From positions 186,001 to 250,000 of the forward strand of contig NZ_JAOVZW010000013.1 in the NCBI RefSeq assembly GCF_026460885.1: a DNA stretch of 64,000 nucleotides, read 5' to 3'. Of this stretch, positions 1 to 8,693 are shown piece by piece. Numbering within the stretch: the stretch's first letter is position 1; each line of letters opens with the position of its first letter. The position numbers and the translations under genes are program-made. The DNA is from Chryseobacterium formosum. GTDB lineage: Bacteria > Bacteroidota > Bacteroidia > Flavobacteriales > Weeksellaceae. The notes under the pieces were generated by a model. The model ran no database searches, had not been told where the DNA came from, and worked only from the letters and a program-made list of their open reading frames with translations.

Positions 1-2
1 AA

Positions 3-695
3 TATTCAAAATTGGTATTGACAGAACATAATCAGAAATATCAGTCGGAATATTATATCAGTTTAGGAACTGCACAGAAAAGATTAGGTAAAACGACTGC
101 GGCTTTTAAATCTTACGAATCTGCTTTAAAATCAAACCCAAAATCTATTGCAGTTTACGAAAATCTTGCAACTTTACACAACCAAAAAGGAAATCGCACT
201 AAAGCTTTAGAATACGCAAATACTGGTGTAAAACTCGAGCCTGAAAATGCTGAAATTTATCTTATTCGTTCTAAAATTTATAATAATTTAGGCAAAAAAG
301 ATTTGGCGATGGCAGATTTAAAGCAAATCTTAACTTTTGCACCAGATAATATTTTTGCAAGAACAGGTTTAGCTACTTTAAAAAAGAATAGCGGAGATTT
401 GGAAGGTGCATTAAAAGATTACAATCAAATGCTTTCCGAAAAACCTGAATCTTTATTATACAATGGAAGAGCCGATATTTATCTGAAAATGAAAAAATCA
501 AAAGAAGCTTTAGCAGACATTAATAAAGCGATTTCCATTGATCCTAAATTTTCTCAGTCTTACGTTACAAAAGCAACAGTTTTATTTGAATCTGCAAAAG
601 ATAAAGAAGCTTGTGCGAATTTAGATAAAGCAATTGCATTAGGTCACGAAAAAGCTTTGTTGACTGAATTTGATGAAAAATGCGCAAAAAAGTAA
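3..695 (+). CDS. TPR-repeat protein, 5' end cut by window edge
   Basis: The reading frame is open to the first base of the window, so the true start lies upstream. A TTG at 12 could be read as a start but is probably internal. The visible part is about 230 residues made almost entirely of tetratricopeptide repeats, roughly six 34-residue units with the usual small residues (G8, A20) and a Pro at the end of each unit (for example NPKS, EPEN, DPKF). TPR arrays are protein-protein scaffolds; no enzymatic domain is visible here. The last repeat ends with a cysteine-containing tail (EACANLDKAIALGHEKALL). A hairpin terminator follows. The partner and cellular role cannot be read from the sequence. 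Confidence 0.8.
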   Translation, partial: YSKLVLTEHNQKYQSEYYISLGTAQKRLGKTTAAFKSYESALKSNPKSIAVYENLATLHNQKGNRTKALEYANTGVKLEPENAEIYLIRSKIYNNLGKKDLAMADLKQILTFAPDNIFARTGLATLKKNSGDLEGALKDYNQMLSEKPESLLYNGRADIYLKMKKSKEALADINKAISIDPKFSQSYVTKATVLFESAKDKEACANLDKAIALGHEKALLTEFDEKCAKK

Positions 696-732
696 AAATA
701 AGTTTTATAAAAAAAGAATCTTTAGATTCACC

Positions 733-763
733 AATGTCATTATAATAGATGGCATTTTTATTT
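733..763 (+). terminator. Intrinsic terminator after the TPR gene
   Basis: An 8-bp stem (AATGTCAT / ATGGCATT, one G-U pair) closes an 8-nt loop and is followed by TTTTATTT. It sits between the TPR gene and trmL. Confidence 0.5.
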
Positions 764-788
764 AAATATTCAGAAACAAATTAAATTC

Positions 789-1244
789 ATGTTAAATATC
801 GTTCTTGTAGAACCAGAAATCCCTAATAATACAGGTAATATCGGAAGACTTTGTGTAGGAACTGAAAGCAGATTACACCTTATTCATCCTTTCGGATTTG
901 TAATTGATGATAAGAATTTGAAACGTTCAGGTTTAGATTATTGGGTCCATCTTGATGTTACAGAATATGAAAATGTAGATGAATGGATGAAAGTAATTCC
1001 AGATTTATCAAGAGTTTTTTTAATGAGTTCACATGCCGAAAAATCTTATCTGGAAACCGATTTTCAAGATGGAGATTGGTTGGTTTTTGGGAAAGAAAGT
1101 AAAGGTTTAAGTAAAGACGTTCTAGACCGTTTTGAAAATCATTTAACGATTCCGATGTCAAAATTGATCAGGAGTTTTAATATTGCCAATTCTGTGGCTT
1201 TTGTTGTGGGTGAAGCTAAAAGACAGATTGGTCTGAAAGGTTAA
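789..1244 (+). CDS. trmL: tRNA (cytidine(34)-2'-O)-methyltransferase
   Basis: A 151-residue SPOUT-fold methyltransferase of the TrmL/YibK type, the usual length for the family. It methylates the ribose of the wobble nucleotide in tRNA-Leu isoacceptors using S-adenosylmethionine. Visible motifs are the N-terminal VEPEIPNNTGNIGR, then LVFGKESKGL in the middle, and the C-terminal knot region IPMSKLIRSFNIANSVA, which forms the trefoil-knot SAM pocket. The ATG at 789 is the natural start, directly before the hydrophobic first strand. The gene stands alone behind a terminator, so it probably has its own promoter. Confidence 0.93.
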   Translation: MLNIVLVEPEIPNNTGNIGRLCVGTESRLHLIHPFGFVIDDKNLKRSGLDYWVHLDVTEYENVDEWMKVIPDLSRVFLMSSHAEKSYLETDFQDGDWLVFGKESKGLSKDVLDRFENHLTIPMSKLIRSFNIANSVAFVVGEAKRQIGLKG

Positions 1245-1359
1245 GACAGATAAAGATTTTTTAATTATTAAAATCTGTTAAATAAAACTTATCTCTGATG
1301 ATTATGGAATGGCTTTCGTATATTTGAAAAAAATCACTAATTAAAGATTTATTTAAATT

Positions 1360-1686
1360 ATGAAAACACTTTCCAGGCTTGTTTTATCAGTAACTTTTGT
1401 AATGACTTTAGCAATTTCTAATACTACTTTTGCTCAGGAAACTAAAAATGATCTTGCAATACACACCAATTCATTATTAGGAAATACAGTCAAAAGACAT
1501 GAAGCATCTCCTGAATTAAAAGCTTCAACTTTGATTTTAATTGATAATGTTGAAAGCTCATTAAGCGACCTTAAAGAATTAAAAGGAGATCATGTGAAAA
1601 ACGTAAAAATTCTTTTAGATGACTCAATAAAAAAGAAGTACAAAGAAAAAGGAATTAAAGAACTTATTTCAGTTACTACAAAATAA
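1360..1686 (+). CDS. Small secreted protein of unknown function
   Basis: 108 residues. The first about 25 form a clear Sec signal peptide (basic MKTLSR, hydrophobic core, cleavage after TTFAQ), so the mature protein of about 83 residues is exported to the periplasm or beyond. The mature part is polar, predicted helical and rich in Lys, Glu and Asp, with no recognised domain. Its stop codon directly abuts the end of the convergent rlmH gene. I do not recognise a family. Confidence 0.65.
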   Translation: MKTLSRLVLSVTFVMTLAISNTTFAQETKNDLAIHTNSLLGNTVKRHEASPELKASTLILIDNVESSLSDLKELKGDHVKNVKILLDDSIKKKYKEKGIKELISVTTK

Positions 1687-2160
1687 TTAATCGTTGTGAT
1701 ACGGTTTTCCCTGTAAAATTTGATCAGCTCTGTAAAGCTGTTCTACGATAAAAAGCCGGATCATCTGGTGCGTAAATGTCATTTTAGATAATGACATTTT
1801 TTCGTTGGCTCTGGTGTAAATTTCATCTGAAAAACCATATGCTCCACCAATCAGGATATGAACTTTTTTCACAGAAGAATTCATCCAAAAATCTATTTTT
1901 GTTGAAAATTCTCGGCTTGTAAACTGTTTTCCTTTTTCATCAAGAAGAATCACCAGATCATTTTTATCAATTTGATTTAAAAACAATTTTGCCTCTTCTT
2001 TTTTTAGAAGATCAGGAGAAAGGTTTTTGGCATTTTTTACATCCGGAATTTCTGTAATTTCAAAATTCCAGTGTTTTGGAAGTCGGGTAAGATAATAACT
2101 GATCAAAGACGTAATTTCTTTGTCATCTGTCTTCCCAATACAAACTAAACTGATTCGCAT
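1687..2160 (-). CDS. rlmH: 23S rRNA (pseudouridine(1915)-N(3))-methyltransferase
   Basis: 157 residues, standard length for RlmH, a SPOUT methyltransferase that methylates pseudouridine 1915 in helix 69 of 23S rRNA. Diagnostic pieces are LLDEKGKQFTSREFS in the middle, the SAM-binding HILIGGAYGFSDEI, and the C-terminal QILQGKPYHND tail, whose YHN ending is typical of the family. The gene is transcribed away from the BrkB-family gene, and the two TAnnTTTG promoter boxes sit back to back in the 31-bp gap. Confidence 0.95.
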   Translation of the reverse strand: MRISLVCIGKTDDKEITSLISYYLTRLPKHWNFEITEIPDVKNAKNLSPDLLKKEEAKLFLNQIDKNDLVILLDEKGKQFTSREFSTKIDFWMNSSVKKVHILIGGAYGFSDEIYTRANEKMSLSKMTFTHQMIRLFIVEQLYRADQILQGKPYHND

Positions 2161-2164
2161 TTCT

Positions 2165-2187
2165 TATATTTGCTGAGCACAAATATA
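2165..2187. promoter_or_regulatory. Overlapping divergent promoters of rlmH and the BrkB-family gene
   Basis: TATATTTG occurs on the plus strand at 2165-2172 and on the minus strand at 2187-2180, forming an 8-bp inverted repeat around 7 bases. Both match the Bacteroidetes -7 box TAnnTTTG. Each box points toward the gene on its own strand, so the two start sites would lie within a few bases of each other. Confidence 0.5.
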
Positions 2188-2191
2188 CTTT

Positions 2192-3187
2192 ATGGCTATA
2201 AAAATTCCTAAGTTTATATTAAAAATTCAAGATTTTCTGGATGGTATTCATCTCCCGGTACTCGGAATATCGCTTTTGCAGATGTTTCAGATCTACTTTG
2301 CAGGTATTTTTAAAGATAAAATAGGCAGAAAAGCAGCGGCCATTTCGTGGAGTTTTACCTTGAGTCTGTTTCCGTTTTTACTGTTTTTACTTTCGGTAAT
2401 TCCTTATATGCCACATTATGATAAGCTTCAGTTCTATATTTTTGAAGTTTTAATGCATAATATTTTCCCTTCCAATATTGAAGGTGATGTACGAGGTTAT
2501 ATTCAGGATAACATTATTCCTAATATGAAAGGTATAAGCAATCTCACGATACTTATAGCGCTGGTTTTCGCAACGAATGGTACCTTTTCTCTCATTAACG
2601 GTTTTAATGAAAATTCAAAAGAAAAACTGACGGATGTAAAAGAGTTTATTCTTTCATTTTTTATCACAATTGGTTTCGTAAGTATTATATTTTTAGCACT
2701 TTTTGGGGTGTATTATACTGAAGTTGTTTTAAAGGATTTCTCACCGGGATATAACCTTTCTTGGATTGTAAGAAATTTATCTAAAATTATCGGTTTTTTT
2801 TCCTTTCCGTTTTTCTATTTTATTTTGTTAGCATTGTTTTATTGGTTGGGAACCGTGAAAATCATCAGGTTCAGACAGGCAATTCCAGGTGCTATTTTAA
2901 CGACAGTTTTGTTTGTGGTGACGACTTATTTCTTTGCTTTATATGTGAAAAATATTGCCCGTTACAACGTACTTTACGGCTCAATCGGAAGTATGATTTT
3001 ATTAATGGTTTGGGTAAATGTGAATGTGTACCTTCTTCTTTTTGGAAACGAATTGAATATGGCGTTACGTAAATTAAGAATAGAAAAATTGCTTTCAGAT
3101 GAAATAAAAAGAGACGCAAAAAATTATAAAGCTGAAATTTCAGAACCCAATCTTGATAGTGATGAGGAGCATATCAGAGAAAAGTAA
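2192..3187 (+). CDS. YihY/BrkB-family inner membrane protein
   Basis: 331 residues, about six transmembrane segments, matching the YihY/virulence factor BrkB family (Pfam Virul_fac_BrkB). Family hallmarks seen are KIGRKAAAISWSFTLSLFPF near residue 45-65 and the late motif YGSIGSMILLMVWVNVNVYLLLFG around 265-285, followed by a charged cytoplasmic tail. It was once annotated as RNase BN, which is incorrect; substrate and role remain unclear, and transport or envelope functions have been proposed for relatives. The ATG at 2192 sits just behind a TAnnTTTG box, giving a short leader. Confidence 0.88.
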   Translation: MAIKIPKFILKIQDFLDGIHLPVLGISLLQMFQIYFAGIFKDKIGRKAAAISWSFTLSLFPFLLFLLSVIPYMPHYDKLQFYIFEVLMHNIFPSNIEGDVRGYIQDNIIPNMKGISNLTILIALVFATNGTFSLINGFNENSKEKLTDVKEFILSFFITIGFVSIIFLALFGVYYTEVVLKDFSPGYNLSWIVRNLSKIIGFFSFPFFYFILLALFYWLGTVKIIRFRQAIPGAILTTVLFVVTTYFFALYVKNIARYNVLYGSIGSMILLMVWVNVNVYLLLFGNELNMALRKLRIEKLLSDEIKRDAKNYKAEISEPNLDSDEEHIREK

Positions 3188-3247
3188 TTTTATGCACCAT
3201 AAAAACATTATTATTGAGTATTTTTTTTAAATAATAAATATTCTGCA

Positions 3248-3685
3248 ATGAATTTAAAATCCTTTTTAGAGTTTAAAGGTTACACTTTTTATGACGAAAT
3301 CATTGAATTAGATATTAAAGCATCAAATACATATTTCTCAGGATTTACAAATTTATATGTTACAGATTCAATGTTGGTAGAACTTGCAAATAGTCTTATT
3401 GATTTTCCTAAAAATGAAAAAGAAGTATTCTTTGAATTTGGAGAACAGCCAACCAAAAGCTCTTATTTCTGTGTTAAATTTTATCCATATAGTTCTTTAT
3501 CTCATATTGGTGTTCAGATAATTATTGAAACATCGGTACTATCTAATGATATAGATAAAAACAGAGCTCAATTTGAAATTATAGTTGAGCCAAGCGCAAT
3601 CGATAATTTTAGAAGGGCTATTATGACTTTATCAAATAAAAAATACGGTGAAGCAATTTTATATGGAAGAGACAATCGAATTTAA
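3248..3685 (+). CDS. Hypothetical protein
   Basis: 145 residues, soluble, no signal peptide and no membrane segment. The sequence is rich in beta-prone stretches (VFFEFGEQPTKSSYFCVKFYP, IGVQIIIETSVL, FEIIVEPSAI). I do not recognise the family. Its size and acidic beta-rich make-up resemble the small orphan proteins often found as immunity proteins, but there is no toxin gene next to it, so this is only a resemblance. It lies between the BrkB-family gene and the convergent nhaA. Confidence 0.6.
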   Translation: MNLKSFLEFKGYTFYDEIIELDIKASNTYFSGFTNLYVTDSMLVELANSLIDFPKNEKEVFFEFGEQPTKSSYFCVKFYPYSSLSHIGVQIIIETSVLSNDIDKNRAQFEIIVEPSAIDNFRRAIMTLSNKKYGEAILYGRDNRI

Positions 3686-3707
3686 TTGTTAGACTCTGTA
3701 TTTTAAA

Positions 3708-4874
3708 TTACTTTATTTTGGACTTCGCACTTAAATTCAAAACCAAATATCCCGAAATTGCCGCAATCACGGAAGCAATCAAGATTGCAAACTTCGCTTC
3801 ATCCTGAAAATTGATTTCATTTTTAAATGATAGTAAAGCGATAAAAATTGACATCGTAAACCCGATTCCTGCTAAAAGTCCGACCCCGATCATTTGATTC
3901 CATGAGGAATTTTGAGGAAGCGAACTGATTTTTAGTTTAATGGCAATTAAAGAGAATAAATTTATTCCAATTAATTTTCCTAAAACAAGTCCGCCAATAA
4001 TTCCTAAACCTAAACTACTGAACAATCCATCAATCATAGTATTGTTGAACGCAATATTGGTATTCGTTAAAGCAAAAATTGGCATAATTAGAAAACTTAC
4101 CGGAAAATGAAGCGAATGTTCTAATTTTTCTAAAGGAGAAATTTTTGTCTCAGATTTATTGGTTGGAACAGTAAAAGCCAATAAAACTCCAGCGATTGTC
4201 GCATGAATTCCTGAATGATGCAGAAAATACCATAAAAATAATCCAGGAATAAGATAAAAAACGAGTTTTTTTACTTTCAAAAAGTTTAGAAGAAATAAAA
4301 TCGTAACAATTCCAAAAGACAGTAAAAGATACATCCAATGAATTTGTTCAGTGTAAAAAATAGCAATCACCAAAATTGCTCCCAAATCATCTACAATTGC
4401 CAAAGCTGCCAAGAAAATTTTGAGTGAAGCAGGAACTTTTTTCCCCAACATTGAAATAATTGCCAAAGAAAAAGCAATATCTGTCGCCATCGGAATTCCC
4501 CAACCATTGCTGTAATCCGTTCCGGAATTGAATGCGCTGTAGATTAATGCAGGAACCAACATTCCACCAATTGCCGCAAAGATTGGAAGTGAAGCATTTT
4601 TAAATGATGAAAGCTCACCTTCTACAAGTTCTCTTTTAATTTCCAATCCTACCAAAAGAAAGAAAATTGCCATTAAACCATCATTAATCCAAATACTGAC
4701 AGGATATTTTAAATGTAAATCTTCAAAACCAATATGAAAATTTAAAAATTGCTGAAAGCTATTTCCTAACGATGAATTTGCAATTATTAAAGCAAAAGCA
4801 ACACAGAAAATCAATAAAATTCCTGATGACTGACTGCTCTGAAAAAACTTTTTAAAATACTGCGACAGCTTCAT
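3708..4874 (-). CDS. nhaA: Na+/H+ antiporter NhaA
   Basis: 388 residues with about twelve membrane segments, as in NhaA. It exchanges cytoplasmic Na+ for external H+ and supports growth at alkaline pH and in salt. The ion-binding aspartate pair is present in AALAIVDDLGAILVIAIFYT, and the unwound-helix region contains PMATDIAFSLAIISMLGKKVP. The gene begins only 9 bases after the stop of relA/spoT on the same strand, so the two are probably co-transcribed. Length and motifs are complete. Confidence 0.96.
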   Translation of the reverse strand: MKLSQYFKKFFQSSQSSGILLIFCVAFALIIANSSLGNSFQQFLNFHIGFEDLHLKYPVSIWINDGLMAIFFLLVGLEIKRELVEGELSSFKNASLPIFAAIGGMLVPALIYSAFNSGTDYSNGWGIPMATDIAFSLAIISMLGKKVPASLKIFLAALAIVDDLGAILVIAIFYTEQIHWMYLLLSFGIVTILFLLNFLKVKKLVFYLIPGLFLWYFLHHSGIHATIAGVLLAFTVPTNKSETKISPLEKLEHSLHFPVSFLIMPIFALTNTNIAFNNTMIDGLFSSLGLGIIGGLVLGKLIGINLFSLIAIKLKISSLPQNSSWNQMIGVGLLAGIGFTMSIFIALLSFKNEINFQDEAKFAILIASVIAAISGYLVLNLSAKSKIK

Positions 4875-4883
4875 TTCTCACTT

Positions 4884-7088
4884 TTAAATACGTCTGATTC
4901 TCGAAACTCCGTCGATGGCTTTTAATTTTTTAAATGTTTCTTCAAGCTGACCTTTATGTTTTACTTCCAAATTGATATTTCCTGTAAAAATACCGTCGTT
5001 AGATTCTATCGACATACTTTTCATATCCATTCCCATTGCGCCACTGATAACGGTTGTAATATCGTTAATCATTCCCATTCTGTCAAGCCCTTCAATTTCA
5101 ATTTTAATACGGTTTTTGAAGCTTTCTTCATTCACCCATTTTGCAGGAATTACACGATAATCATATTGCGCACGAAGGTTAATCGCATTCGGACAATTGT
5201 CACTGTGAACTTTTATTCCTTCTGAAATTGTGATGAAACCAAAAATTTTATCTCCAGGAATTACCGTACAACATTTCGCATAACTGTAATTTAGTTTTTC
5301 TTCATCTTTCCCGAAAACGATCATGTCGAGATTGATTTCTTTCGGCTCTTCGTAATGCTGGTTTTTACTTGGACTTCTTTTAAACCTTGAAAGTAGATTG
5401 TTAAATACGTTTTTACTTTCAATATACTTTCTTAAACTGCTTGCATCCAGTTCATTAGTTTGGAATTTTAAAAATAATTCCTGTGAAGTTTTAAGATTAA
5501 AAAATTTCTGAAGTTTATTGATTTCTTCATCATTAAAATTTATTTTCGCATGACGAAGTTTTCTTTGTAAAATCTCTTTTCCTTCTTCTACAAAAGAATT
5601 TTTTTCTGAATTTAAATAACTCTTAATTTTTGATTTTGCCTTTGAAGTCGCTACAAAATCAAGCCAGTCAAATTTAGGTTTTTGGTTTTGAGAAGAAAGA
5701 ATATCTACTTGATCTCCGTTTTGAAGAACATAGGAAATTGGAACTAATTTTCCGTTAATTTTTGCACCTAAACATTTCATTCCCAAATCTGTATGAACAG
5801 AAAATGCGAAATCTAAAGCTGTAGAATTCGTCGGAAGAATTTTAATTTCCCCTTTCGGAGTAAATACAAAAACTTCTTTTGAGTAAAGGTTTAATTTAAT
5901 ATTATCTAAAAGCTCAGAAGTCGAAAGATTCTGTTGTTGTTCAAGAACATCACGGATTTCTGTCACCCATTTTTCGAAATTTCTGTCGTCGTTACTCTGT
6001 TTGTAACCTTCTTTATATTTGTAATGTGCGGCAACACCTTTTTCAGCAATGTCATCCATTCTTTCGGAACGAATTTGCACTTCAATCCACTTTCTATCGG
6101 GTCCAAGAACTGTTAAATGTAAACTTTCATAGCCTGTAGAACGCGGTTGTGTAATCCAGTCACGCATTCTCGACGGGTTACTGTGATAAACATCTGTTAC
6201 GATTGAATATATTTTCCAGGCAAGAAATTTTTCGTTCTTAGCATCTGATTTATAGATGATTCTGATGGCGTAATTATCAAAAACTTCCTCAAAAGAAACG
6301 CCTTGTTTCAGCATTTTTCTGTAAATCGAGGAAATTGCTTTTGCACGCCCTTTTATACTTGTATTTAAACCTTCATCCTTTAATCTTTCAGAGACCTCTT
6401 TAGTAAACTCATCAATGTAGCGGATTCTGTTGTCTTTCGCTAATTCAAGTTTTTCTGTTATTTCATTATAAACATCTGGATTGTTATACTTTAAAGATAA
6501 ATCTTCAAGTTCAGATTTAATGTTGTATAATCCTAGTCGATGCGCCATTGGAGCATAAATATAGACCGTTTCAGAAGCGATTTTCTTCTGTTTATCTGGT
6601 GCCATACTGTCCAAAGTACGCATGTTGTGAAGTCGATCGGCAATTTTAATCAGAATTACCCGGAAATCCTCAGAAAGCGTCAGTAAAAGTTTTCTGTAAT
6701 TCTCAGATTGTACAGAGATATTTTGGTGATTCATAATGGAAATCTTCGTCAAACTGTTGACAATTCCGGCAATTCTTTCTCCAAAAATTTTCTTTAGATC
6801 TTCATAAGTGTAATCTGAATCTTCAATTACATCATGCAAAAGCGCACAAGCGATGGAAGTTGCACCCAAACCAATTTCTTTTGCAATAATTTTTGCAACC
6901 GCAATAGGATGATAAATATAAGGTTCACCCGATTTTCTTCTCTGATCTTTGTGAGCATCAAGAGCAATATCAAAAGCCTTTCGGATGAGTTTATTATTTT
7001 CTTCATCCAAAGTTCTGTATGTATTAGAAATCAGGTCTTTATACCTTGCTAGGATTTCTTTATTTTCTTGTTCTAAGTCGTAACTCAT
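4884..7088 (-). CDS. Bifunctional (p)ppGpp synthetase/hydrolase (RelA/SpoT, Rsh)
   Basis: 734 residues with the full Rsh layout. The HD hydrolase domain (about 35-190) has HD at 85-86 within CALLHDVIED, plus IADRLHNM. The synthetase domain (about 240-350) has PRSTGYESLHL. A TGS domain lies at about 400-460 and a C-terminal ACT domain at about 655-734. The intact HD pair and the basic RMRD before the synthetase loop (the RxKD type rather than ExDD) indicate a bifunctional enzyme that both makes and degrades the stringent-response alarmone. The gene precedes nhaA by 9 bases. Confidence 0.96.
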   Translation of the reverse strand: MSYDLEQENKEILARYKDLISNTYRTLDEENNKLIRKAFDIALDAHKDQRRKSGEPYIYHPIAVAKIIAKEIGLGATSIACALLHDVIEDSDYTYEDLKKIFGERIAGIVNSLTKISIMNHQNISVQSENYRKLLLTLSEDFRVILIKIADRLHNMRTLDSMAPDKQKKIASETVYIYAPMAHRLGLYNIKSELEDLSLKYNNPDVYNEITEKLELAKDNRIRYIDEFTKEVSERLKDEGLNTSIKGRAKAISSIYRKMLKQGVSFEEVFDNYAIRIIYKSDAKNEKFLAWKIYSIVTDVYHSNPSRMRDWITQPRSTGYESLHLTVLGPDRKWIEVQIRSERMDDIAEKGVAAHYKYKEGYKQSNDDRNFEKWVTEIRDVLEQQQNLSTSELLDNIKLNLYSKEVFVFTPKGEIKILPTNSTALDFAFSVHTDLGMKCLGAKINGKLVPISYVLQNGDQVDILSSQNQKPKFDWLDFVATSKAKSKIKSYLNSEKNSFVEEGKEILQRKLRHAKINFNDEEINKLQKFFNLKTSQELFLKFQTNELDASSLRKYIESKNVFNNLLSRFKRSPSKNQHYEEPKEINLDMIVFGKDEEKLNYSYAKCCTVIPGDKIFGFITISEGIKVHSDNCPNAINLRAQYDYRVIPAKWVNEESFKNRIKIEIEGLDRMGMINDITTVISGAMGMDMKSMSIESNDGIFTGNINLEVKHKGQLEETFKKLKAIDGVSRIRRI

Positions 7089-7149
7089 CTGTGTAAAAGG
7101 CTTTATTTAAACGAAAATACGAAAAATATAATGATTTGTCGATTCTAAA

Positions 7150-7183
7150 AACTAAAAATCCGCAGAAAGAAAATCTGCGGATT
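7150..7183 (-). terminator. Intrinsic terminator of the 121-residue gene
   Basis: A perfect 10-bp stem (AATCCGCAGA / TCTGCGGATT, 7157-7166 and 7174-7183) is followed, in minus-strand reading, by TTTTTAGTTTTT. It separates the small gene at 7207 from relA/spoT. Confidence 0.8.
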
Positions 7184-7206
7184 CGGTTAAAAGTTTTTAT
7201 TTTGTC

Positions 7207-7572
7207 TTAAGCTTTCACTTCAGAGTTCATTCCGTCGTGCTGAACTTTTATCCTCACATCGGGACTACTGTGAATTTCTGCTTTGCTTCTTGCATCAATC
7301 AATCTTTTTAGGTTGCTGTAGGAAGCCTGATCGATGCTCATGTTTTCGAATAGGTAAGTTTTATGTACATGGTTTTCAGAAAATATGTGCCTTAGTTTAT
7401 CGGTCATATCTCTGTTTTTTATTTCTACACTCGCCAAGTATTGGGAGTTATGATGATCGTCACTAAGATATACAATGTACTCAGAATCTAAGAATCCTAA
7501 ATCCTCAATTTCTTTCTCGAGTTTTTTGTAATCACTGTTTGGTCCAAATAATCCTGCTAAAATGCTTGACAT
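7207..7572 (-). CDS. Hypothetical cytoplasmic protein
   Basis: 121 residues starting MSSILAGLFGPNSDYKK. It has no export signal. The middle has short strand-like segments (EYIVYLSDD, QYLASVEIKNRD) and helices (DKLRHIFSENH, ASYSNLKRLIDA), suggesting a small alpha/beta fold of the ferredoxin-like or heat-shock-induced type, but I do not recognise a named family. It has its own strong terminator and an AT-rich upstream region of about 130 bases, so it is probably a single-gene transcript. Confidence 0.65.
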   Translation of the reverse strand: MSSILAGLFGPNSDYKKLEKEIEDLGFLDSEYIVYLSDDHHNSQYLASVEIKNRDMTDKLRHIFSENHVHKTYLFENMSIDQASYSNLKRLIDARSKAEIHSSPDVRIKVQHDGMNSEVKA

Positions 7573-7704
7573 AGTAATTTTGTTTTATATTGGTTATCTA
7601 AAGATAGAAATATTTTTGAAATAATTAATAAAAATTCAATAAAATTTACAATATTTTATTTTATCTATAAAAATTTATTATTATTTAAGATAATATCTAT
7701 TATT

Positions 7705-8631
7705 TTATTTCTTCCAATTTTCATTTTCAGCTATTTTATTAACCATCTCGTAAAAATTCATTAAGCTCAAATTTCCCTTTGCGTTGTAGTCATGAATTTT
7801 TTTTGATTTTCCATTGTCGAAAAAGATTTCGGTTTCAACTGAAGATTCATTACAGCATGGAAATAAAGATTTTTCTCTTAGTTTTAAAAAATTAATTTCA
7901 TTTAAATGGTTTGCTAACTTTTGAAAACCAGAATTGTTGTCTCCTGAATAATTTCCCTTCAAATTTTTATAGTTATCAGAATGGAGAATTACTAAATCTT
8001 TCGTTAATATTAATTGGTAAATTCTTACAGGAGAATAACCTTCATTTTGTGTGAAAATTATTTTGTCAACTTTGTGTTTTTTATTGTTAGCATAGTATTC
8101 AGTCAATATATTATTTTTAATCATCAAAGTATCGATATCAAATATATGATAAGAATCATCGAAGGCTTGATTATAGGAGATCAGTTTAATTAAGGGTTGG
8201 TTTTTTAATTTGATTGTTTTTGATGCAACAATTTCATAAACTTTACCTTTTCCCGGATTTAAAACTTTGTAACCATCATTATCACTTATTAGTAATGCAG
8301 AATTATAATTATGTTCGCTTATACGAGGTTTAACAATATTATTAATATCTGAAACTATTGGATAAGCAAGATTTACCAAATAGTCTTTCTTACCGTCGTT
8401 GTTAAAATCAGCTTTATAGATTGGTTTAAAATTTTCTTCATTAAGAATTTTTCTAAAAGTTTTTAGTGAATCTACAAATTCGTTACCTGTTAAAAAATCC
8501 CTCTTGAGATTCATATTTTCATAACCTTCATTTGAATGTATAATTTCTAAAATTTCATCTTCATTAAGTTCTTTTTTCTCACATGATTGCAGGAATAGTA
8601 GTACAATTAAAATGTGTATCAGTTTCATCAT
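7705..8631 (-). CDS. Putative lipoprotein, unknown function
   Basis: 308 residues. The N-terminus is a lipoprotein signal: hydrophobic ILIVLLFLQ followed by the lipobox LQSC at about residues 14-17, so the mature protein is anchored by lipid at Cys17. The segment FNNDGKKDYLVNLAYP resembles the calcium-binding FG-GAP/VCBS-like turn DxNxDGxxD. The rest is beta-rich with no recognised catalytic motif. The gene lies downstream of acs on the same strand but behind a terminator, so it probably has separate transcription. Confidence 0.65.
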   Translation of the reverse strand: MMKLIHILIVLLFLQSCEKKELNEDEILEIIHSNEGYENMNLKRDFLTGNEFVDSLKTFRKILNEENFKPIYKADFNNDGKKDYLVNLAYPIVSDINNIVKPRISEHNYNSALLISDNDGYKVLNPGKGKVYEIVASKTIKLKNQPLIKLISYNQAFDDSYHIFDIDTLMIKNNILTEYYANNKKHKVDKIIFTQNEGYSPVRIYQLILTKDLVILHSDNYKNLKGNYSGDNNSGFQKLANHLNEINFLKLREKSLFPCCNESSVETEIFFDNGKSKKIHDYNAKGNLSLMNFYEMVNKIAENENWKK

Positions 8632-8639
8632 TAAAGTTT

Positions 8640-8673
8640 TAAAATAAAAAAGCCTGTCTAAAATTAAACAGGC
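8640..8673 (-). terminator. Intrinsic terminator after acs
   Basis: A GCCTGT / ACAGGC stem (8652-8673), read on the minus strand, is followed by TTTTTTATTTT. It lies about 20 bases beyond the acs stop. Confidence 0.75.
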
Positions 8674-8693
8674 ACTAAATTATTTGAATAAAA